From Halogeometricum limi (GTDB lineage: Archaea > Halobacteriota > Halobacteria > Halobacteriales > Haloferacaceae), in the NCBI RefSeq assembly GCF_900115785.1, contig NZ_FOYS01000003.1, positions 124,001 to 188,000 of the forward strand: a stretch of DNA of 64,000 nucleotides, given 5' to 3'. The first letter of the stretch is position 1; the number at the start of each line of letters is the position of its first letter. The notes beneath the pieces were generated by a model. The model saw only the letters and a program-made list of their open reading frames with translations. It did not search any database and was not told the DNA's origin. The position numbers and the translations under genes are program-made. Below are positions 19,678 to 28,442 of this stretch, in pieces.

Positions 19678-21495
19678 CTACTTGCCCCAGAACGGGTCGC
19701 GCTGACGGTGTTTGTCGAGGTAGCCCGTGAGCGCTTCCAACTCGTCGGCGGGAATCTCGTCGGAGAGTTCCTGTTCGAGAATCTTCGCGTGTTTCTCGGG
19801 TAACTCCGTCCACAACTCGTCGCCCTCCTCTATCTGCCGGCCCACGGTGGGGCCGTCGATGGCGATGGAGACGCGGTTGCCGGCGCGAACCTCCGAGACG
19901 TCCTCGCCCTGTTCTTGGATGCCGGAGAGGTCACCGACGCGAGTGGGCTTGCTGCCGACCCACTTCACGACGTTCGTGTTGTTCTTGAGCGTGCCCGAGA
20001 GCACCTCGACGCCGACGACGGCGGGGCCGGACTGGCGGAACACGTGGTCTTCGAGGATGCGGAACCGGCACGGCCGGATAATCTTGTCCAGCACCGTCTC
20101 CTGCTGGGCGCGCTTTCGCTCCTCGACGAACTCGGTGTACTCCTCGACGAGTTGGTAGATGACGTCGTCGCGGAACAGGCGCACCTCGCCCGTCTTCTCC
20201 AGTTCGTCCTCGGCGTTCGAGAGGACGTCCACGTTGAAGCCGAGGATGACCTTGTTCTCGTCCTCGCGGGCGGTGGAGGCGACGGCGACGTCGCGCGGGG
20301 CGATGTCGCCGACTTCCGCGCGGAGGATGGGTATCTCGGCCTCTTTCAACGCGTTCGCCATCGCTTCCAGACTGCCGAGGGTGTCTGCCTTCACGACGAC
20401 GCCCTCGTCGGCGGTTTCGACCTCTATCTCGGCGAGTTCGGAGGTCACTTCGTCGATGACTTCGTCCACGTTCTGGTCGCGAACGACGCGAATTGGCGCG
20501 CCGGCCATCGCGTCGTCCAAGTCGGGGGCGGCTATCTTCACCCCGGCCGCGGCGCGGACTTCCTCGACCTTCTCGAACCGCTTTTCGGTTCGAATCTCGG
20601 CGTTCGGTCGGGGTTGCAGGAGGGCGCGGACTTCGGTGACGATGGGGCCGTTGACGCCGCCGACGACGATGGTGTCGTCCTCGCGGACGCTGCCGTCGTA
20701 GAGGACGACGTCCGTCGTCGCCCCGAACCCGCGTTCCTCTTTCACTTCGAGGACGGTTCCCGCGCCGGGTCCGGAGACGTCGATGGCCATCTCCTCTTTC
20801 ATGTAGCGCTGCGAGAGGCCCATGAGGACGGCGAGGAGGTCCGGAATCCCCTCGCTCGTGATGGCGGAGATGGGGACGACGCCGATGTTCTTCTGGAAGT
20901 TCTGGACGCGCCAGTACAGGTCGGCGGAGAACCCCTCGTCCGAGAGGTTCCCGATTATCTCGTAGAGCTTCTCGTCCAGTCGTTGGCGGGCGTTCTGCGA
21001 CTGGTTCTCGTACGTCTGCTGGATGGGCGACCCCTCGTTGGGGTTCCATCCGGCCGTCGTGTCTATCTTGTTCGCGGCGACGACGAACGGCGTGCCCGTT
21101 CGCTTGAGGATGTCGAGGGCCTCGATGGTCTGCGGTTGGAACCCGTCGTTCACGTCGACGACGACGATGGCGATGTCGGCGAGTGCGCCGCCGCGCGACC
21201 GGAGCGTCGAGAACGAGTGGTGGCCGGGCGTGTCGATGAAGAGCAGACCGGGCAGGTCGAAGTCGTCGGGGTTGACGAGACTGCCCGCCATCTCCGAGAC
21301 GGTGTCTAAGGGAACCGCCGTCGCACCGATGTGCTGGGTGATGGCTCCGGCTTCGTCGTCCGAGACCGCAGAGCCGCGAATCTTGTCGAGCAACGTCGTC
21401 TTTCCGTGGTCGACGTGCCCGAGAACTGCGACGATAGGGGTTCGGAGTGCGTTCGATTCGGTCGTCGAAGGGGCGTCGGCGTCGGTGTCAGACAT
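19678..21495 (-). CDS. infB: Translation initiation factor aIF5B (IF-2 type)
   Basis: 605 residues from the ATG at 21495; an ATG three codons upstream is less likely. The GTPase domain begins almost immediately with G1 GHVDHGKT at 26-33, G3 DTPGHHSF and G4 NKID, followed by beta-barrel domain II, domain III (RAEVGDIAPRDV) and the C-terminal barrel ending at PFWGK. aIF5B promotes ribosomal subunit joining and initiator-tRNA placement. No intein is present. The gene is monocistronic; its stop abuts the convergent P450 region. Confidence 0.96.
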   Translation of the reverse strand: MSDTDADAPSTTESNALRTPIVAVLGHVDHGKTTLLDKIRGSAVSDDEAGAITQHIGATAVPLDTVSEMAGSLVNPDDFDLPGLLFIDTPGHHSFSTLRSRGGALADIAIVVVDVNDGFQPQTIEALDILKRTGTPFVVAANKIDTTAGWNPNEGSPIQQTYENQSQNARQRLDEKLYEIIGNLSDEGFSADLYWRVQNFQKNIGVVPISAITSEGIPDLLAVLMGLSQRYMKEEMAIDVSGPGAGTVLEVKEERGFGATTDVVLYDGSVREDDTIVVGGVNGPIVTEVRALLQPRPNAEIRTEKRFEKVEEVRAAAGVKIAAPDLDDAMAGAPIRVVRDQNVDEVIDEVTSELAEIEVETADEGVVVKADTLGSLEAMANALKEAEIPILRAEVGDIAPRDVAVASTAREDENKVILGFNVDVLSNAEDELEKTGEVRLFRDDVIYQLVEEYTEFVEERKRAQQETVLDKIIRPCRFRILEDHVFRQSGPAVVGVEVLSGTLKNNTNVVKWVGSKPTRVGDLSGIQEQGEDVSEVRAGNRVSIAIDGPTVGRQIEEGDELWTELPEKHAKILEQELSDEIPADELEALTGYLDKHRQRDPFWGK

Positions 21496-21660
21496 GAAAA
21501 TCACTCCGAGAAGTGCTGTACTGATAGGCGGGCGTCGCCGCAGTTAAGTCCATCGTCACGGGCTGGCGCGTGTGCACGCGAGACGGTGACACGCCCCGGA
21601 TTTCGGTGAAATTACAGCTCCGGCCGACCCGTCAGACGGTCGTCGGACGGCCCCGTGGCA

Positions 21661-21666
21661 CTTATG
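21661..21666 (+). promoter_or_regulatory. TATA-like element for the PRC-barrel/nob1 pair
   Basis: CTTATG in otherwise GC-rich sequence, 26 bp before the ATG at 21692, predicts a leaderless transcript that would continue into nob1. Confidence 0.4.
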
Positions 21667-21691
21667 TGACCGTGGTCGAATACCTCTCGTC

Positions 21692-21937
21692 ATGGCCGAC
21701 GTACTCGCCGAGAATCTCTCGGGAAAAGCCGTCATGGGTTCTGACGGGACGGAACTCGGAATGCTGTACAACATCACGATGAACATGAAGACGGGCACGC
21801 TGCACGACCTGTTGGTGTCGCCGCACGAGGAGATTCGCCCCGAACAGTTCACCTTCGACAGAGACGAACAGGGCCGGTTCCAGGTCCCCGTCTCCCGCGT
21901 CCAAGCCGTAAAAGACTACATCGTCGTCCAACGATAG
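21692..21937 (+). CDS. PRC-barrel domain protein
   Basis: 81 residues, a single PRC-barrel: ADVLAENLSGKAVMGSDGTELGMLYNI at the start, and HDLLVSPHEEI, FQVPVSRVQAVKDYIVV at the end. Small stand-alone archaeal PRC-barrels of this kind are linked to RNA/ribosome metabolism and, for some haloarchaeal members, to cell-division (CdpB-type) proteins. It lies 19 bp upstream of nob1 and is almost certainly co-transcribed with it. The choice between ribosome-related and division-related roles is not resolvable here. Confidence 0.85.
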   Translation: MADVLAENLSGKAVMGSDGTELGMLYNITMNMKTGTLHDLLVSPHEEIRPEQFTFDRDEQGRFQVPVSRVQAVKDYIVVQR

Positions 21938-21956
21938 CTACGTACAGAAATCGCCG

Positions 21957-22415
21957 ATGCAGGTTCTCGACTCTTCCGCGTTCATCCACGAGTACCACAC
22001 GGACGACCAGACGGCCTCGATTCCTCTCGTCGGAGAGGAACTCGAAGGAGAGGCTTCCTTCCGCTTCGACGCGATGGAAGGGGCGGGGATGCACATCCAC
22101 ATCCCCGCGTCGGGCACCGTCGAGAAGATTCAACGGGCCGCCGAGGAGACGGGTGACCGAGAGACGCTCTCGGACACCGACATCCGTCTGCTCGCCGCCG
22201 CCTTCGAACTTGACGCCACCCTCGTCACCGACGACTACGCGATGCAGAACGTCGCCGAACGGGTCAACGTGCAGGTGAACGTCATCGCACAGGACGGTAT
22301 CGACGAACAGCGTAACTGGCGGTTCCAGTGTCAGGGCTGTGGCCGCGAGTTCGACGAACACAAAGACCGCTGCCCCATCTGCGGCACCGACCTCTCCCGA
22401 AAGAACCCGGCGTAA
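21957..22415 (+). CDS. nob1: rRNA-maturation endonuclease Nob1
   Basis: 152 residues. An N-terminal PIN domain has the acidic residues expected of the nuclease (VLDSSAFIH with Asp5; LSDTDIRLLAAAFELDATLVTDDYAMQNVA with further Asp). A C-terminal zinc ribbon is complete: CQGCGREFDEHKDRCPICG. Nob1 cuts the 3' end of pre-16S rRNA. The short upstream PRC-barrel gene shares its transcript. Both metal-binding modules are intact, so activity is expected. Confidence 0.93.
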   Translation: MQVLDSSAFIHEYHTDDQTASIPLVGEELEGEASFRFDAMEGAGMHIHIPASGTVEKIQRAAEETGDRETLSDTDIRLLAAAFELDATLVTDDYAMQNVAERVNVQVNVIAQDGIDEQRNWRFQCQGCGREFDEHKDRCPICGTDLSRKNPA

Positions 22416-22464
22416 CCCACTTTTCGCACCGTGATTATCTCACCGCCGCGAGCGACGCCTACAG

Positions 22465-23208
22465 CTACAGCAGTCCGACTGCCAGCGCGTAACTGACGCC
22501 GAACTGCGCGGCGTTGTAGAGTCCGTGAGCGACGACGGGGACGACGATGCTCTCGCTCTTCTCGTAGACGACGCCCAACACCGCGCCGAGGACGAGGACG
22601 ACGCCGAGCGAGACGAGTGCGCCCTCGCCGGTGAAGGAGGTGGCGTGGACAGCGGCGAACGTCGCACTCGACGCCGCGACGGCGAACGGAACGCCGTACT
22701 CTCTCCGAAAGAGCCCCTGCACGGCCCCCCGGAAGACGAGTTCCTCCGTCGGGGCGACGAGGAGTATCGTCACCGGGATGTAGTACAGAAACAGGACGGG
22801 TCGACCCTCCGCCGTCCCGGCGACGGCGCTGTCGCCGCTGTCGATTCCCAGCGCGGTGAGTCCGTAGCTGATGACGAGATAGAGTGCGAGGAGGACGCCC
22901 AGTCCGGCGGCGGCCCAGTAGGCGTCCCGCCCCGTCGGCCGCCGGAGGTGGACGAGGCTCCAGTTGTCCGTCGCCGTCAGGTAGCCCGCGGCGGCGACGC
23001 CGAATCCGACGAACTGGAGTGCGCTGACGAGTGCCGTACCGAGCGCACCCGAGGGGTCGACGCCGACGCCCCGCAGGAGTGCGGTTCCGAGCGAGACGAA
23101 GACGAGCGCACAGAGGATGACGAGGAGGACCACGACGGCCGCACCTCCGAACGCGCGGACGGGTGCCGAGAAGTTCGTCTGGGGGTCGGAGGACACGTCG
23201 GATGCCAT
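22465..23208 (-). CDS. CPBP (CAAX-type) intramembrane metalloprotease family protein
   Basis: 247 residues with about seven membrane segments. The CPBP motifs are present: motif 1 TEELVFRGAVQGLF (Glu-Glu-x-x-x-Arg), motif 2 FAAVHATSF and motif 3 VVAHGLYNAAQF, supplying the Glu/His metal ligands. Family members include CAAX prenyl proteases and bacteriocin-immunity proteins; in haloarchaea their substrates are unknown. A second CPBP gene occurs at 58854-59660. The stop abuts the nob1 3' region convergently. Confidence 0.88.
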   Translation of the reverse strand: MASDVSSDPQTNFSAPVRAFGGAAVVVLLVILCALVFVSLGTALLRGVGVDPSGALGTALVSALQFVGFGVAAAGYLTATDNWSLVHLRRPTGRDAYWAAAGLGVLLALYLVISYGLTALGIDSGDSAVAGTAEGRPVLFLYYIPVTILLVAPTEELVFRGAVQGLFRREYGVPFAVAASSATFAAVHATSFTGEGALVSLGVVLVLGAVLGVVYEKSESIVVPVVAHGLYNAAQFGVSYALAVGLL

Positions 23209-23258
23209 GTCGTTCCCGACGCTACGCGACGACGGCGAATAGGGGTGCCGATTGCGGC

Positions 23259-24551
23259 TTACTCCACGAGCAGGCGCGTCTTGTCCGCGACGGCGTCGGC
23301 TTCCTCGAAGTCGCCGCCGCCGAGCAGTCCGCGCGCGGCCCGTTTACCCCACTCGACGGCCGGTTGGGTGAACGTCGAGACGCCCGCGAGTTCGCCGTAG
23401 AGGACGCAGGCGGCCTCCATCCCGTAGAGCAGTTCGCCGAGGCCGCGTTCGTCCACGCGGTCTATCTCCACGCGGAGGTTCGGGACGCCCGCCGCGGCCA
23501 GACTCGCTTCTGTCGCCTCGAACTCCGCGTCCAGGAGGTCACCGAGGGACGACCCGCCGAGATACGCGAGGCCGTCCAACTCCGTCTCCGGGATGGCTCG
23601 GTCCGCCCTCTCGGTCGGTCGGACGAGCGTCACGAGTTTGTCGCGCGGCCCCGCTCGGTAGAGTTGCAGTTGCGAGTGCTGGTCCGTCGCGCCGAGCGCG
23701 CGGGCGGGCGTCTGTCCCAATCCGTCTTTTCCGAGGCTCTCGGCCCACAGTTGCGCGAACCACTCGGCGAAGTACTCCAAGTCCTCGCTGTAGGGCATCA
23801 TCGCGTTCGTCAGCGCGCCGCGGTTGGCGAGGGCGTACGACGTCGCTCCGTAGGCGTACGCGGGCGACTCGAACAGCGACCCCGAGAGGCGACTCGCCTC
23901 GTCCCGTGCCCCCGCGAGCAGTGCGTCCACGTCGTGGCCCTGAATCGCCGCGACGGCCAGTCCGACCGTCGAGAGCGCGGAGAACCGACCGGGGACGCCG
24001 TCCGGCACCGGAAGCGAGGGCAGGTCGTGTCTCTCCGCGAGGTCACGGAGGTTGCCGGACTCGCCCGTCGTCACGAACGTCCGCTCGGTCCAGTCGACGC
24101 CCGCGTCGGCCATCGCCTCGCGGACGACGAGGAAGTTCGCCAGCGTCTCCGCCGTCGTCCCCGACCGGGAGACGACGTTGACGACCGTCTCCGACAGGGG
24201 GAGCGTCGAGAGCAGGCGCGTGACGTGTTCGGGGTCGACGTTGTCGAGGTAGTACGCGTCGGGGTCCTCGGGGCCCGAGAGCGCCTCCGAGAGCGTCGCC
24301 GCGCCGAGTGCGCTCCCGCCGATGCCGACGGTGACGACCGCCTCGGGGGAGTCGAACGGGTCGACCGCGGTGCGAATCGCGTCGGGGTCGGCCGTGTCGG
24401 GGAGGTTCAACGCCGCGTAGCCGTGTTCGGCGTCCGCGCGGCCCGCTTCGATGGTCTCGTGTGCGACCGCGACCTGTTCGTCCAACCGTTCGAGCGACGA
24501 CTCCGACACGCCGGGCGTCGAAGCGAGTACGTTACCGAGGTCAACTCGCAT
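23259..24551 (-). CDS. pgi: Glucose-6-phosphate isomerase
   Basis: 430 residues, the size of PGI-superfamily enzymes in haloarchaea. Sugar-phosphate-isomerase blocks are visible: VTVGIGGSALGAATLSEAL around 90-110, NVVSRSGTTAETLANFL, and a C-terminal FTQPAVEWGKRAARGLL with the conserved Gln/Lys. It interconverts glucose-6-phosphate and fructose-6-phosphate, a step used in haloarchaeal gluconeogenesis. It is monocistronic, with a divergent small membrane-protein gene starting 116 bp upstream. Confidence 0.93.
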   Translation of the reverse strand: MRVDLGNVLASTPGVSESSLERLDEQVAVAHETIEAGRADAEHGYAALNLPDTADPDAIRTAVDPFDSPEAVVTVGIGGSALGAATLSEALSGPEDPDAYYLDNVDPEHVTRLLSTLPLSETVVNVVSRSGTTAETLANFLVVREAMADAGVDWTERTFVTTGESGNLRDLAERHDLPSLPVPDGVPGRFSALSTVGLAVAAIQGHDVDALLAGARDEASRLSGSLFESPAYAYGATSYALANRGALTNAMMPYSEDLEYFAEWFAQLWAESLGKDGLGQTPARALGATDQHSQLQLYRAGPRDKLVTLVRPTERADRAIPETELDGLAYLGGSSLGDLLDAEFEATEASLAAAGVPNLRVEIDRVDERGLGELLYGMEAACVLYGELAGVSTFTQPAVEWGKRAARGLLGGGDFEEADAVADKTRLLVE

Positions 24552-24667
24552 ACGCAGAACGCCGACGGCGGCGGGGAAAAAGGTGGGCGTCCAAGCGACG
24601 AGCCCCGCTGCGTTCGCGAGACGAACGGACCGGTTCGCTCAAGCCCCGTCGTCCCCAACTCCGGACG

Positions 24668-25201
24668 ATGGCAACGGGCTACAACGGCGTCTTCGGGGCC
24701 TTCCCGTACGCCTTTCGTCGCAGTCGCTCGCTCCTGTTCAAGTCGTACGTCGTGCTCAGCGGACTCGCCGTCGCGCTCATCTCGCTTTTCGTCGTCATCG
24801 CCCTCGTCGTCCTCCTCGGACAGACGGCGGCGGTGCAGGGCGGCTCGCTGACGCTCTCGCGGGCGTTCTACATCGTCGTCGGCCTCCTCGTCGTCTTCCC
24901 CGCCGTCGCGCCGACGCTCGTCGTCGCCCGCAGACACCGCCGCGACATCGAGTCCACGCCGCGATACGAGACGGCACTCGCCGTCGCGGGCTACCTGTTC
25001 TTGGCGTCGCTGTACCTCGGCGTCGTCGCCTCGATGCCCGAGACGTTCGTCCTGGACGGCGAGACGGTGACGCGGCCACCGCCCGCGGGGCTGTTCGCTC
25101 CGCTCGTCGCGTTCCTGTACGAGATTCCGCAGGCGCTCTCGTGGACGGTTCCGCTCGCGGGCGCACTCCTCATCGGCGTCGCGCACAAACTGTTCGGGTG
25201 A
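24668..25201 (+). CDS. Conserved four-helix membrane protein of unknown function
   Basis: 177 residues from the ATG at 24668. About four or five hydrophobic segments are visible: 28-52, 66-82, 103-123, 138-150 and 156-172, with a short DGETVTRPPP external loop. The N-terminus GYNGVFGAFPYAFRRSRSLLFKSYV is well defined and resembles small haloarchaeal membrane proteins, but I do not recognise a named family. The next gene follows after 77 bp on the same strand and may be co-transcribed. Confidence 0.7.
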   Translation: MATGYNGVFGAFPYAFRRSRSLLFKSYVVLSGLAVALISLFVVIALVVLLGQTAAVQGGSLTLSRAFYIVVGLLVVFPAVAPTLVVARRHRRDIESTPRYETALAVAGYLFLASLYLGVVASMPETFVLDGETVTRPPPAGLFAPLVAFLYEIPQALSWTVPLAGALLIGVAHKLFG

Positions 25202-25278
25202 GAAGCGCCCGCTCCGAACGTCGAACTCCTCGGGAGGCGGACGAAACCGACAAGCGGCCGGACCGCCTACCGACGCCA

Positions 25279-25755
25279 ATGACCGACGAAGAGCGAGTCG
25301 AAGGGACGTTTCTCGTGACCGCCGCGGACGAGGACTCTGCGGTGCTGAAGAACGTCGAGACCGGACAGGTGCACACGCTGTCTTCGAACCCCGGCGTCGA
25401 ACGACACGACGCCGTGGCGGGCGTCGTCGCGCCCGACCCGCCGATGAACGTGTCGTACCAACTCGTCGACATCGAGTCGCGGTGGGGCGTCACCGTCGAG
25501 GTGTCAGACGAGTCGCCGACGGCGAACTCCCGAGAGATAGCCGACGGGCAACCGGTCGGCGAACTCACCCGGACCGAACGCGCGGGGACCGGCGAGATTC
25601 ACGTCATCACCGTCCCCGAGGAAGAGACCGAACAGGCCGTCGCCGACGTGGCCAACGACGAGGAGAACACGCTCTCGCGCGCCGCGCGCCTCGGCGTGAA
25701 CCGCGTCGAGATTCGCTCGCGTCCGGGCGTCGTCGTCGTCCGCTACATGCCCTGA
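25279..25755 (+). CDS. Haloarchaeal conserved protein, possibly DUF5812
   Basis: 158 residues, soluble and acidic. The pattern is TFLVTAADEDSAVLKNVETGQVHTLSSNPG, then VVAPDPPMNVSYQLVDIESRWGVTVEVSDESPT, and an ending EIRSRPGVVVVRYMP. I recognise it as a haloarchaeal single-copy conserved family, tentatively DUF5812. No catalytic motif stands out; the OB-like beta-strand pattern could fit nucleic-acid binding but this is only an impression. It lies downstream of the membrane protein gene. Confidence 0.7.
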   Translation: MTDEERVEGTFLVTAADEDSAVLKNVETGQVHTLSSNPGVERHDAVAGVVAPDPPMNVSYQLVDIESRWGVTVEVSDESPTANSREIADGQPVGELTRTERAGTGEIHVITVPEEETEQAVADVANDEENTLSRAARLGVNRVEIRSRPGVVVVRYMP

Positions 25756-25773
25756 CTCTCTCCTCACTCCGCT

Positions 25774-26682
25774 TTACTCTACGACCCGCACGTCGAACTT
25801 CGCGGACCAGCGATAGCGTCGACCGCCCCAGACGAACGTCCGTCGGGCGATGCCGTAGGCGAACAGCGGAACCTGCAGGAGCATCACGGGGTACCCGAGG
25901 AGAAACGTCCACCGGCGGACGCCGAACGCGCGGTAGACGGCGAACGTGAGAAGCGTCGCGAACAGGAACATCGGGAGGGGGAACGCGACGCCGAGCACCG
26001 TGAGAATCGAGCCCAGAGCGAGCAACGCGGCGGTGTCCCGCGGTTCGTGTCGGTACACTATCTGCGTGAAGCGGACGTGTCGCTCGACGGACTCGCGGAG
26101 GCTCCCGCCGACGGGGACGAGTCGCGTCCGGCGGACCGGCGTCACGTCCAGGTGTTCCGAGAGGAGGCCGTCGTCGCTCACCGTCCGCCGGAGTTCCGCG
26201 AGGAACGCCGCCTCGTTCAGGTCGCTCCGTTCGAACACGACCGCTCCGCCCCACGCTTTCCGGTTCGCGTAGACGCCGAGCGTCCCGCCGAGGGCGTACA
26301 GCGGTTCTAAGAGCGTCGAGAGCGCGTCGCGCCCGACGAAGAACGGAACCTCCGTGACGGGTCCGTGCTGTTCGTAGTCGGCGTGGAGCGTCGAGAGCCA
26401 GTCCGAGGGCCGCGAGAAGTCGTCGTCGGTCCAGACGACTCGCTCGTGTCTCGCCGTTCGCATCCCGGTGGCGATGGCGTTGGCCTTCCCCGAACAGCCG
26501 TCCGGTTCGCCCGCGACGACGACGTCGACGCCGTCGGGGAGGGACGTCCGCGTGGCCACGGGGTCCGTCTCGGCGTCGCAAATCACGAGGAGTTCGTCGT
26601 CGGGGCCGAGTTGCGCGGCCACCTCGTCGCAGGCGTCGGTCCACCGCGTCGTGGGGAGGAGGACGCTCGTCGGTGGGGACAT
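25774..26682 (-). CDS. Membrane glycosyltransferase, GT2/GT21-like
   Basis: 302 residues from the ATG at 26682. The nucleotide-sugar fold starts with SVLLPTTRW; acidic motifs follow as GKANAIATGM, WTDDDFS (the DxD type) and SDDGLLSEHL, and a RHVRFTQ that stands in for the (Q/R)xxRW motif of ceramide-glucosyltransferase-like GT21 enzymes. Two or three C-terminal membrane helices (about 215-285) anchor it. The likely role is glycosylation of a lipid or lipid-linked acceptor at the membrane. It is divergent from the small membrane protein at 26753. Confidence 0.82.
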   Translation of the reverse strand: MSPPTSVLLPTTRWTDACDEVAAQLGPDDELLVICDAETDPVATRTSLPDGVDVVVAGEPDGCSGKANAIATGMRTARHERVVWTDDDFSRPSDWLSTLHADYEQHGPVTEVPFFVGRDALSTLLEPLYALGGTLGVYANRKAWGGAVVFERSDLNEAAFLAELRRTVSDDGLLSEHLDVTPVRRTRLVPVGGSLRESVERHVRFTQIVYRHEPRDTAALLALGSILTVLGVAFPLPMFLFATLLTFAVYRAFGVRRWTFLLGYPVMLLQVPLFAYGIARRTFVWGGRRYRWSAKFDVRVVE

Positions 26683-26752
26683 CGTGGTCGAGTCGTCTCG
26701 CGCCGATACTGTAAACCAATCGAAACTTGTGTGCGCGTCTCGACGGCCACGT

Positions 26753-27037
26753 ATGAACCGCGAGCGCGTCGTCGTCCTCCTGTACTGCGCCTTCTTCGCG
26801 TCGGTGCTCGTCGAGAACGCCGTCTCCCTGTTCCTCGGCGACGGCGGGTGGCTACAGGTCGCTTTCGTCCTCCTCGTGGGCGTCGGACTGGTCGTCTTCG
26901 CCCGCGAGTACGCCGCGGACGCCTCCGACGAGAGCATCACCCGAATCACCGAGAACGACGCGTGGTTCTGGGCGATGGTGGTGGCCCTCTCGCTGTTCGT
27001 CGTCGCGAACCTGTACGACCTGTCTCGCGCCGTCTGA
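26753..27037 (+). CDS. Small three-helix membrane protein
   Basis: 94 residues with three predicted membrane helices (6-28, 33-50, 70-88). The conserved-looking segment RITENDAWFWAMVVALSLFVVANLYDL suggests a genuine haloarchaeal family but I do not recognise a name. The ATG is at 26753, 70 bp from the divergently transcribed glycosyltransferase start, so a shared promoter region is likely. Confidence 0.7.
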   Translation: MNRERVVVLLYCAFFASVLVENAVSLFLGDGGWLQVAFVLLVGVGLVVFAREYAADASDESITRITENDAWFWAMVVALSLFVVANLYDLSRAV

Positions 27038-27053
27038 CTCCGCCACCGACTCC

Positions 27054-27431
27054 CTACTCTCGTTCGTCCCGTCTCTTCCCCGACGTCGCCGCCGGCCCGC
27101 CCTTACTCTGGACGCGCCATCCGCCTTCGAGTTCGCCCGGTTCCGTCTCGCGCGTCGCGTACTCGATTTCGGTGTCCGACCCCATCCGCTCGGGGCCGTC
27201 CACCGACTCGATTCGGAGCGGGATGTCGAGCGAGTTCCCGCAACAGCCGACGTCGACGAACTCCTCCCAGGTGTGTCCGGGGGGCAGGTCGTCCAACACG
27301 CGCCGGAGGTACGTTCTGAACCGGTCGGTGTCGAGTTGGTCGCGCGCCCACGCGCTCAGTTCGTCCGGATAGGAGACGACGACGCGTCGGGCCGTCTCCG
27401 CCGCCGTCGCGTCCGTCTGTGTGTTCGGCAT
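27054..27431 (-). CDS. Conserved haloarchaeal protein with a CCG-motif, function unknown
   Basis: 125 residues from the ATG at 27431. The chain contains VVVSYPDELSAWARDQLDTDRFRTYLRRVLDDLPPGHTW and a VGCCGNSLDIPLRIESVDG segment with two adjacent cysteines. It is soluble and has a disordered basic/acidic C-terminus. I do not recognise a family. The gene is divergent from secF, sharing the 120-bp region at 27432-27551. Confidence 0.68.
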   Translation of the reverse strand: MPNTQTDATAAETARRVVVSYPDELSAWARDQLDTDRFRTYLRRVLDDLPPGHTWEEFVDVGCCGNSLDIPLRIESVDGPERMGSDTEIEYATRETEPGELEGGWRVQSKGGPAATSGKRRDERE

Positions 27432-27511
27432 ACTCGCTCCTACGCGCGCCACGTCATTATGTGGCACGGCCGTCGTCGAGACGCCGTCTCGTCGGAACCG
27501 ACGGAGAGCCG

Positions 27512-27527
27512 TATAAGAAGGCTTATT
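27512..27527. promoter_or_regulatory. Divergent TATA-like pair between 27431 and secF
   Basis: TATAAG (27512-27517) faces secF, 35 bp before its ATG, and CTTAT (27522-27526) is its mirror on the other strand, giving an inverted arrangement ATAAG-AAGG-CTTAT that could serve both divergent genes. Confidence 0.45.
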
Positions 27528-27551
27528 CGGCGGCCCTGACGAACGCCACGC

Positions 27552-28442
27552 ATGGTCGAGTTTACGGTACCGGAGGTAGATTACACCCGGTACACGAATC
27601 GCCAACTCGCCGCCGTCCCGTTGGCGGTGTTGGCGGTTGCGCTCCTCGTCGTCGCGGGTTGGTACGTCGCGACAGGCGCGCCGGTGAACCAAGGGATAGA
27701 GTTCACCGGTGGCACCGAGATACAGGTCGTCGTCGGCGACGGCGCGAACCCGGAAGAACAGATTCGACAGGCGTTTTCCGCCGAACCCGAGTCCATCCAG
27801 TCGGTTCCGGCCGAAGGCTCGCTCTACATCGTGACCTTCCAGTCGGGCGACGACTCGGGGCCGTCGGTGGGTGCTAACGAACTAGAGCAACAGGCCGAGA
27901 GCGCGGGCTTCGAGGTTCGCTCTATCTCCTCGGTCTCGGCGAGTTTCGGCGGTGACACGCAGACGCTCGCCCTCATCGGCGTCGGCATCGCGTTCCTCGG
28001 GATGAGTCTTCTCGTCTTCGCGATGTTCCGGTCGTTCGTCCCCTCCATCGCCGTCGTCATCTCGGCGTTCTCCGACATCGTCATCCCCGTCGCGTTGATG
28101 AACGTCCTCGGCATCGAACTCTCCCTCGGGACCGTCGCCGCACTGCTGATGCTCATCGGATACTCCGTCGACTCGGACATCCTGTTGAACAACCACATCC
28201 TCCGACGCTCCGGTGACTTCTACGAGTCCACCTACCGCGCGATGCGCACCGGTGTGACGATGACGCTCACCTCCATCGCGGCGATGATCGTCATGACCGT
28301 CACCGCGACGCTGTTCGGAATCCAGTTACTCGCGGCTATCGGGACCGTCCTCGTCTTCGGCCTCGCCGCCGACCTCATGAACACCTACCTACTCAACCTC
28401 AGTCTGCTTCGCTGGTACAAGTTCGAGGGGGTGAACCGATAA
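27552..28442 (+). CDS. secF: Protein-export membrane protein SecF
   Basis: 296 residues with six membrane helices: one N-terminal, a periplasmic-type domain (about 45-135), then five more. Family landmarks are INQGIEFTGG-like VNQGIEFTGGTEIQVVV after helix 1, and the helix-4/5 region GYSVDSDILLNNHILRR. SecF works with SecD to support protein translocation through SecYEG. In haloarchaea the order is secF-secD, as here, with the secF stop overlapping the secD start by one base (TAATG), so translation is coupled. Confidence 0.95.
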   Translation: MVEFTVPEVDYTRYTNRQLAAVPLAVLAVALLVVAGWYVATGAPVNQGIEFTGGTEIQVVVGDGANPEEQIRQAFSAEPESIQSVPAEGSLYIVTFQSGDDSGPSVGANELEQQAESAGFEVRSISSVSASFGGDTQTLALIGVGIAFLGMSLLVFAMFRSFVPSIAVVISAFSDIVIPVALMNVLGIELSLGTVAALLMLIGYSVDSDILLNNHILRRSGDFYESTYRAMRTGVTMTLTSIAAMIVMTVTATLFGIQLLAAIGTVLVFGLAADLMNTYLLNLSLLRWYKFEGVNR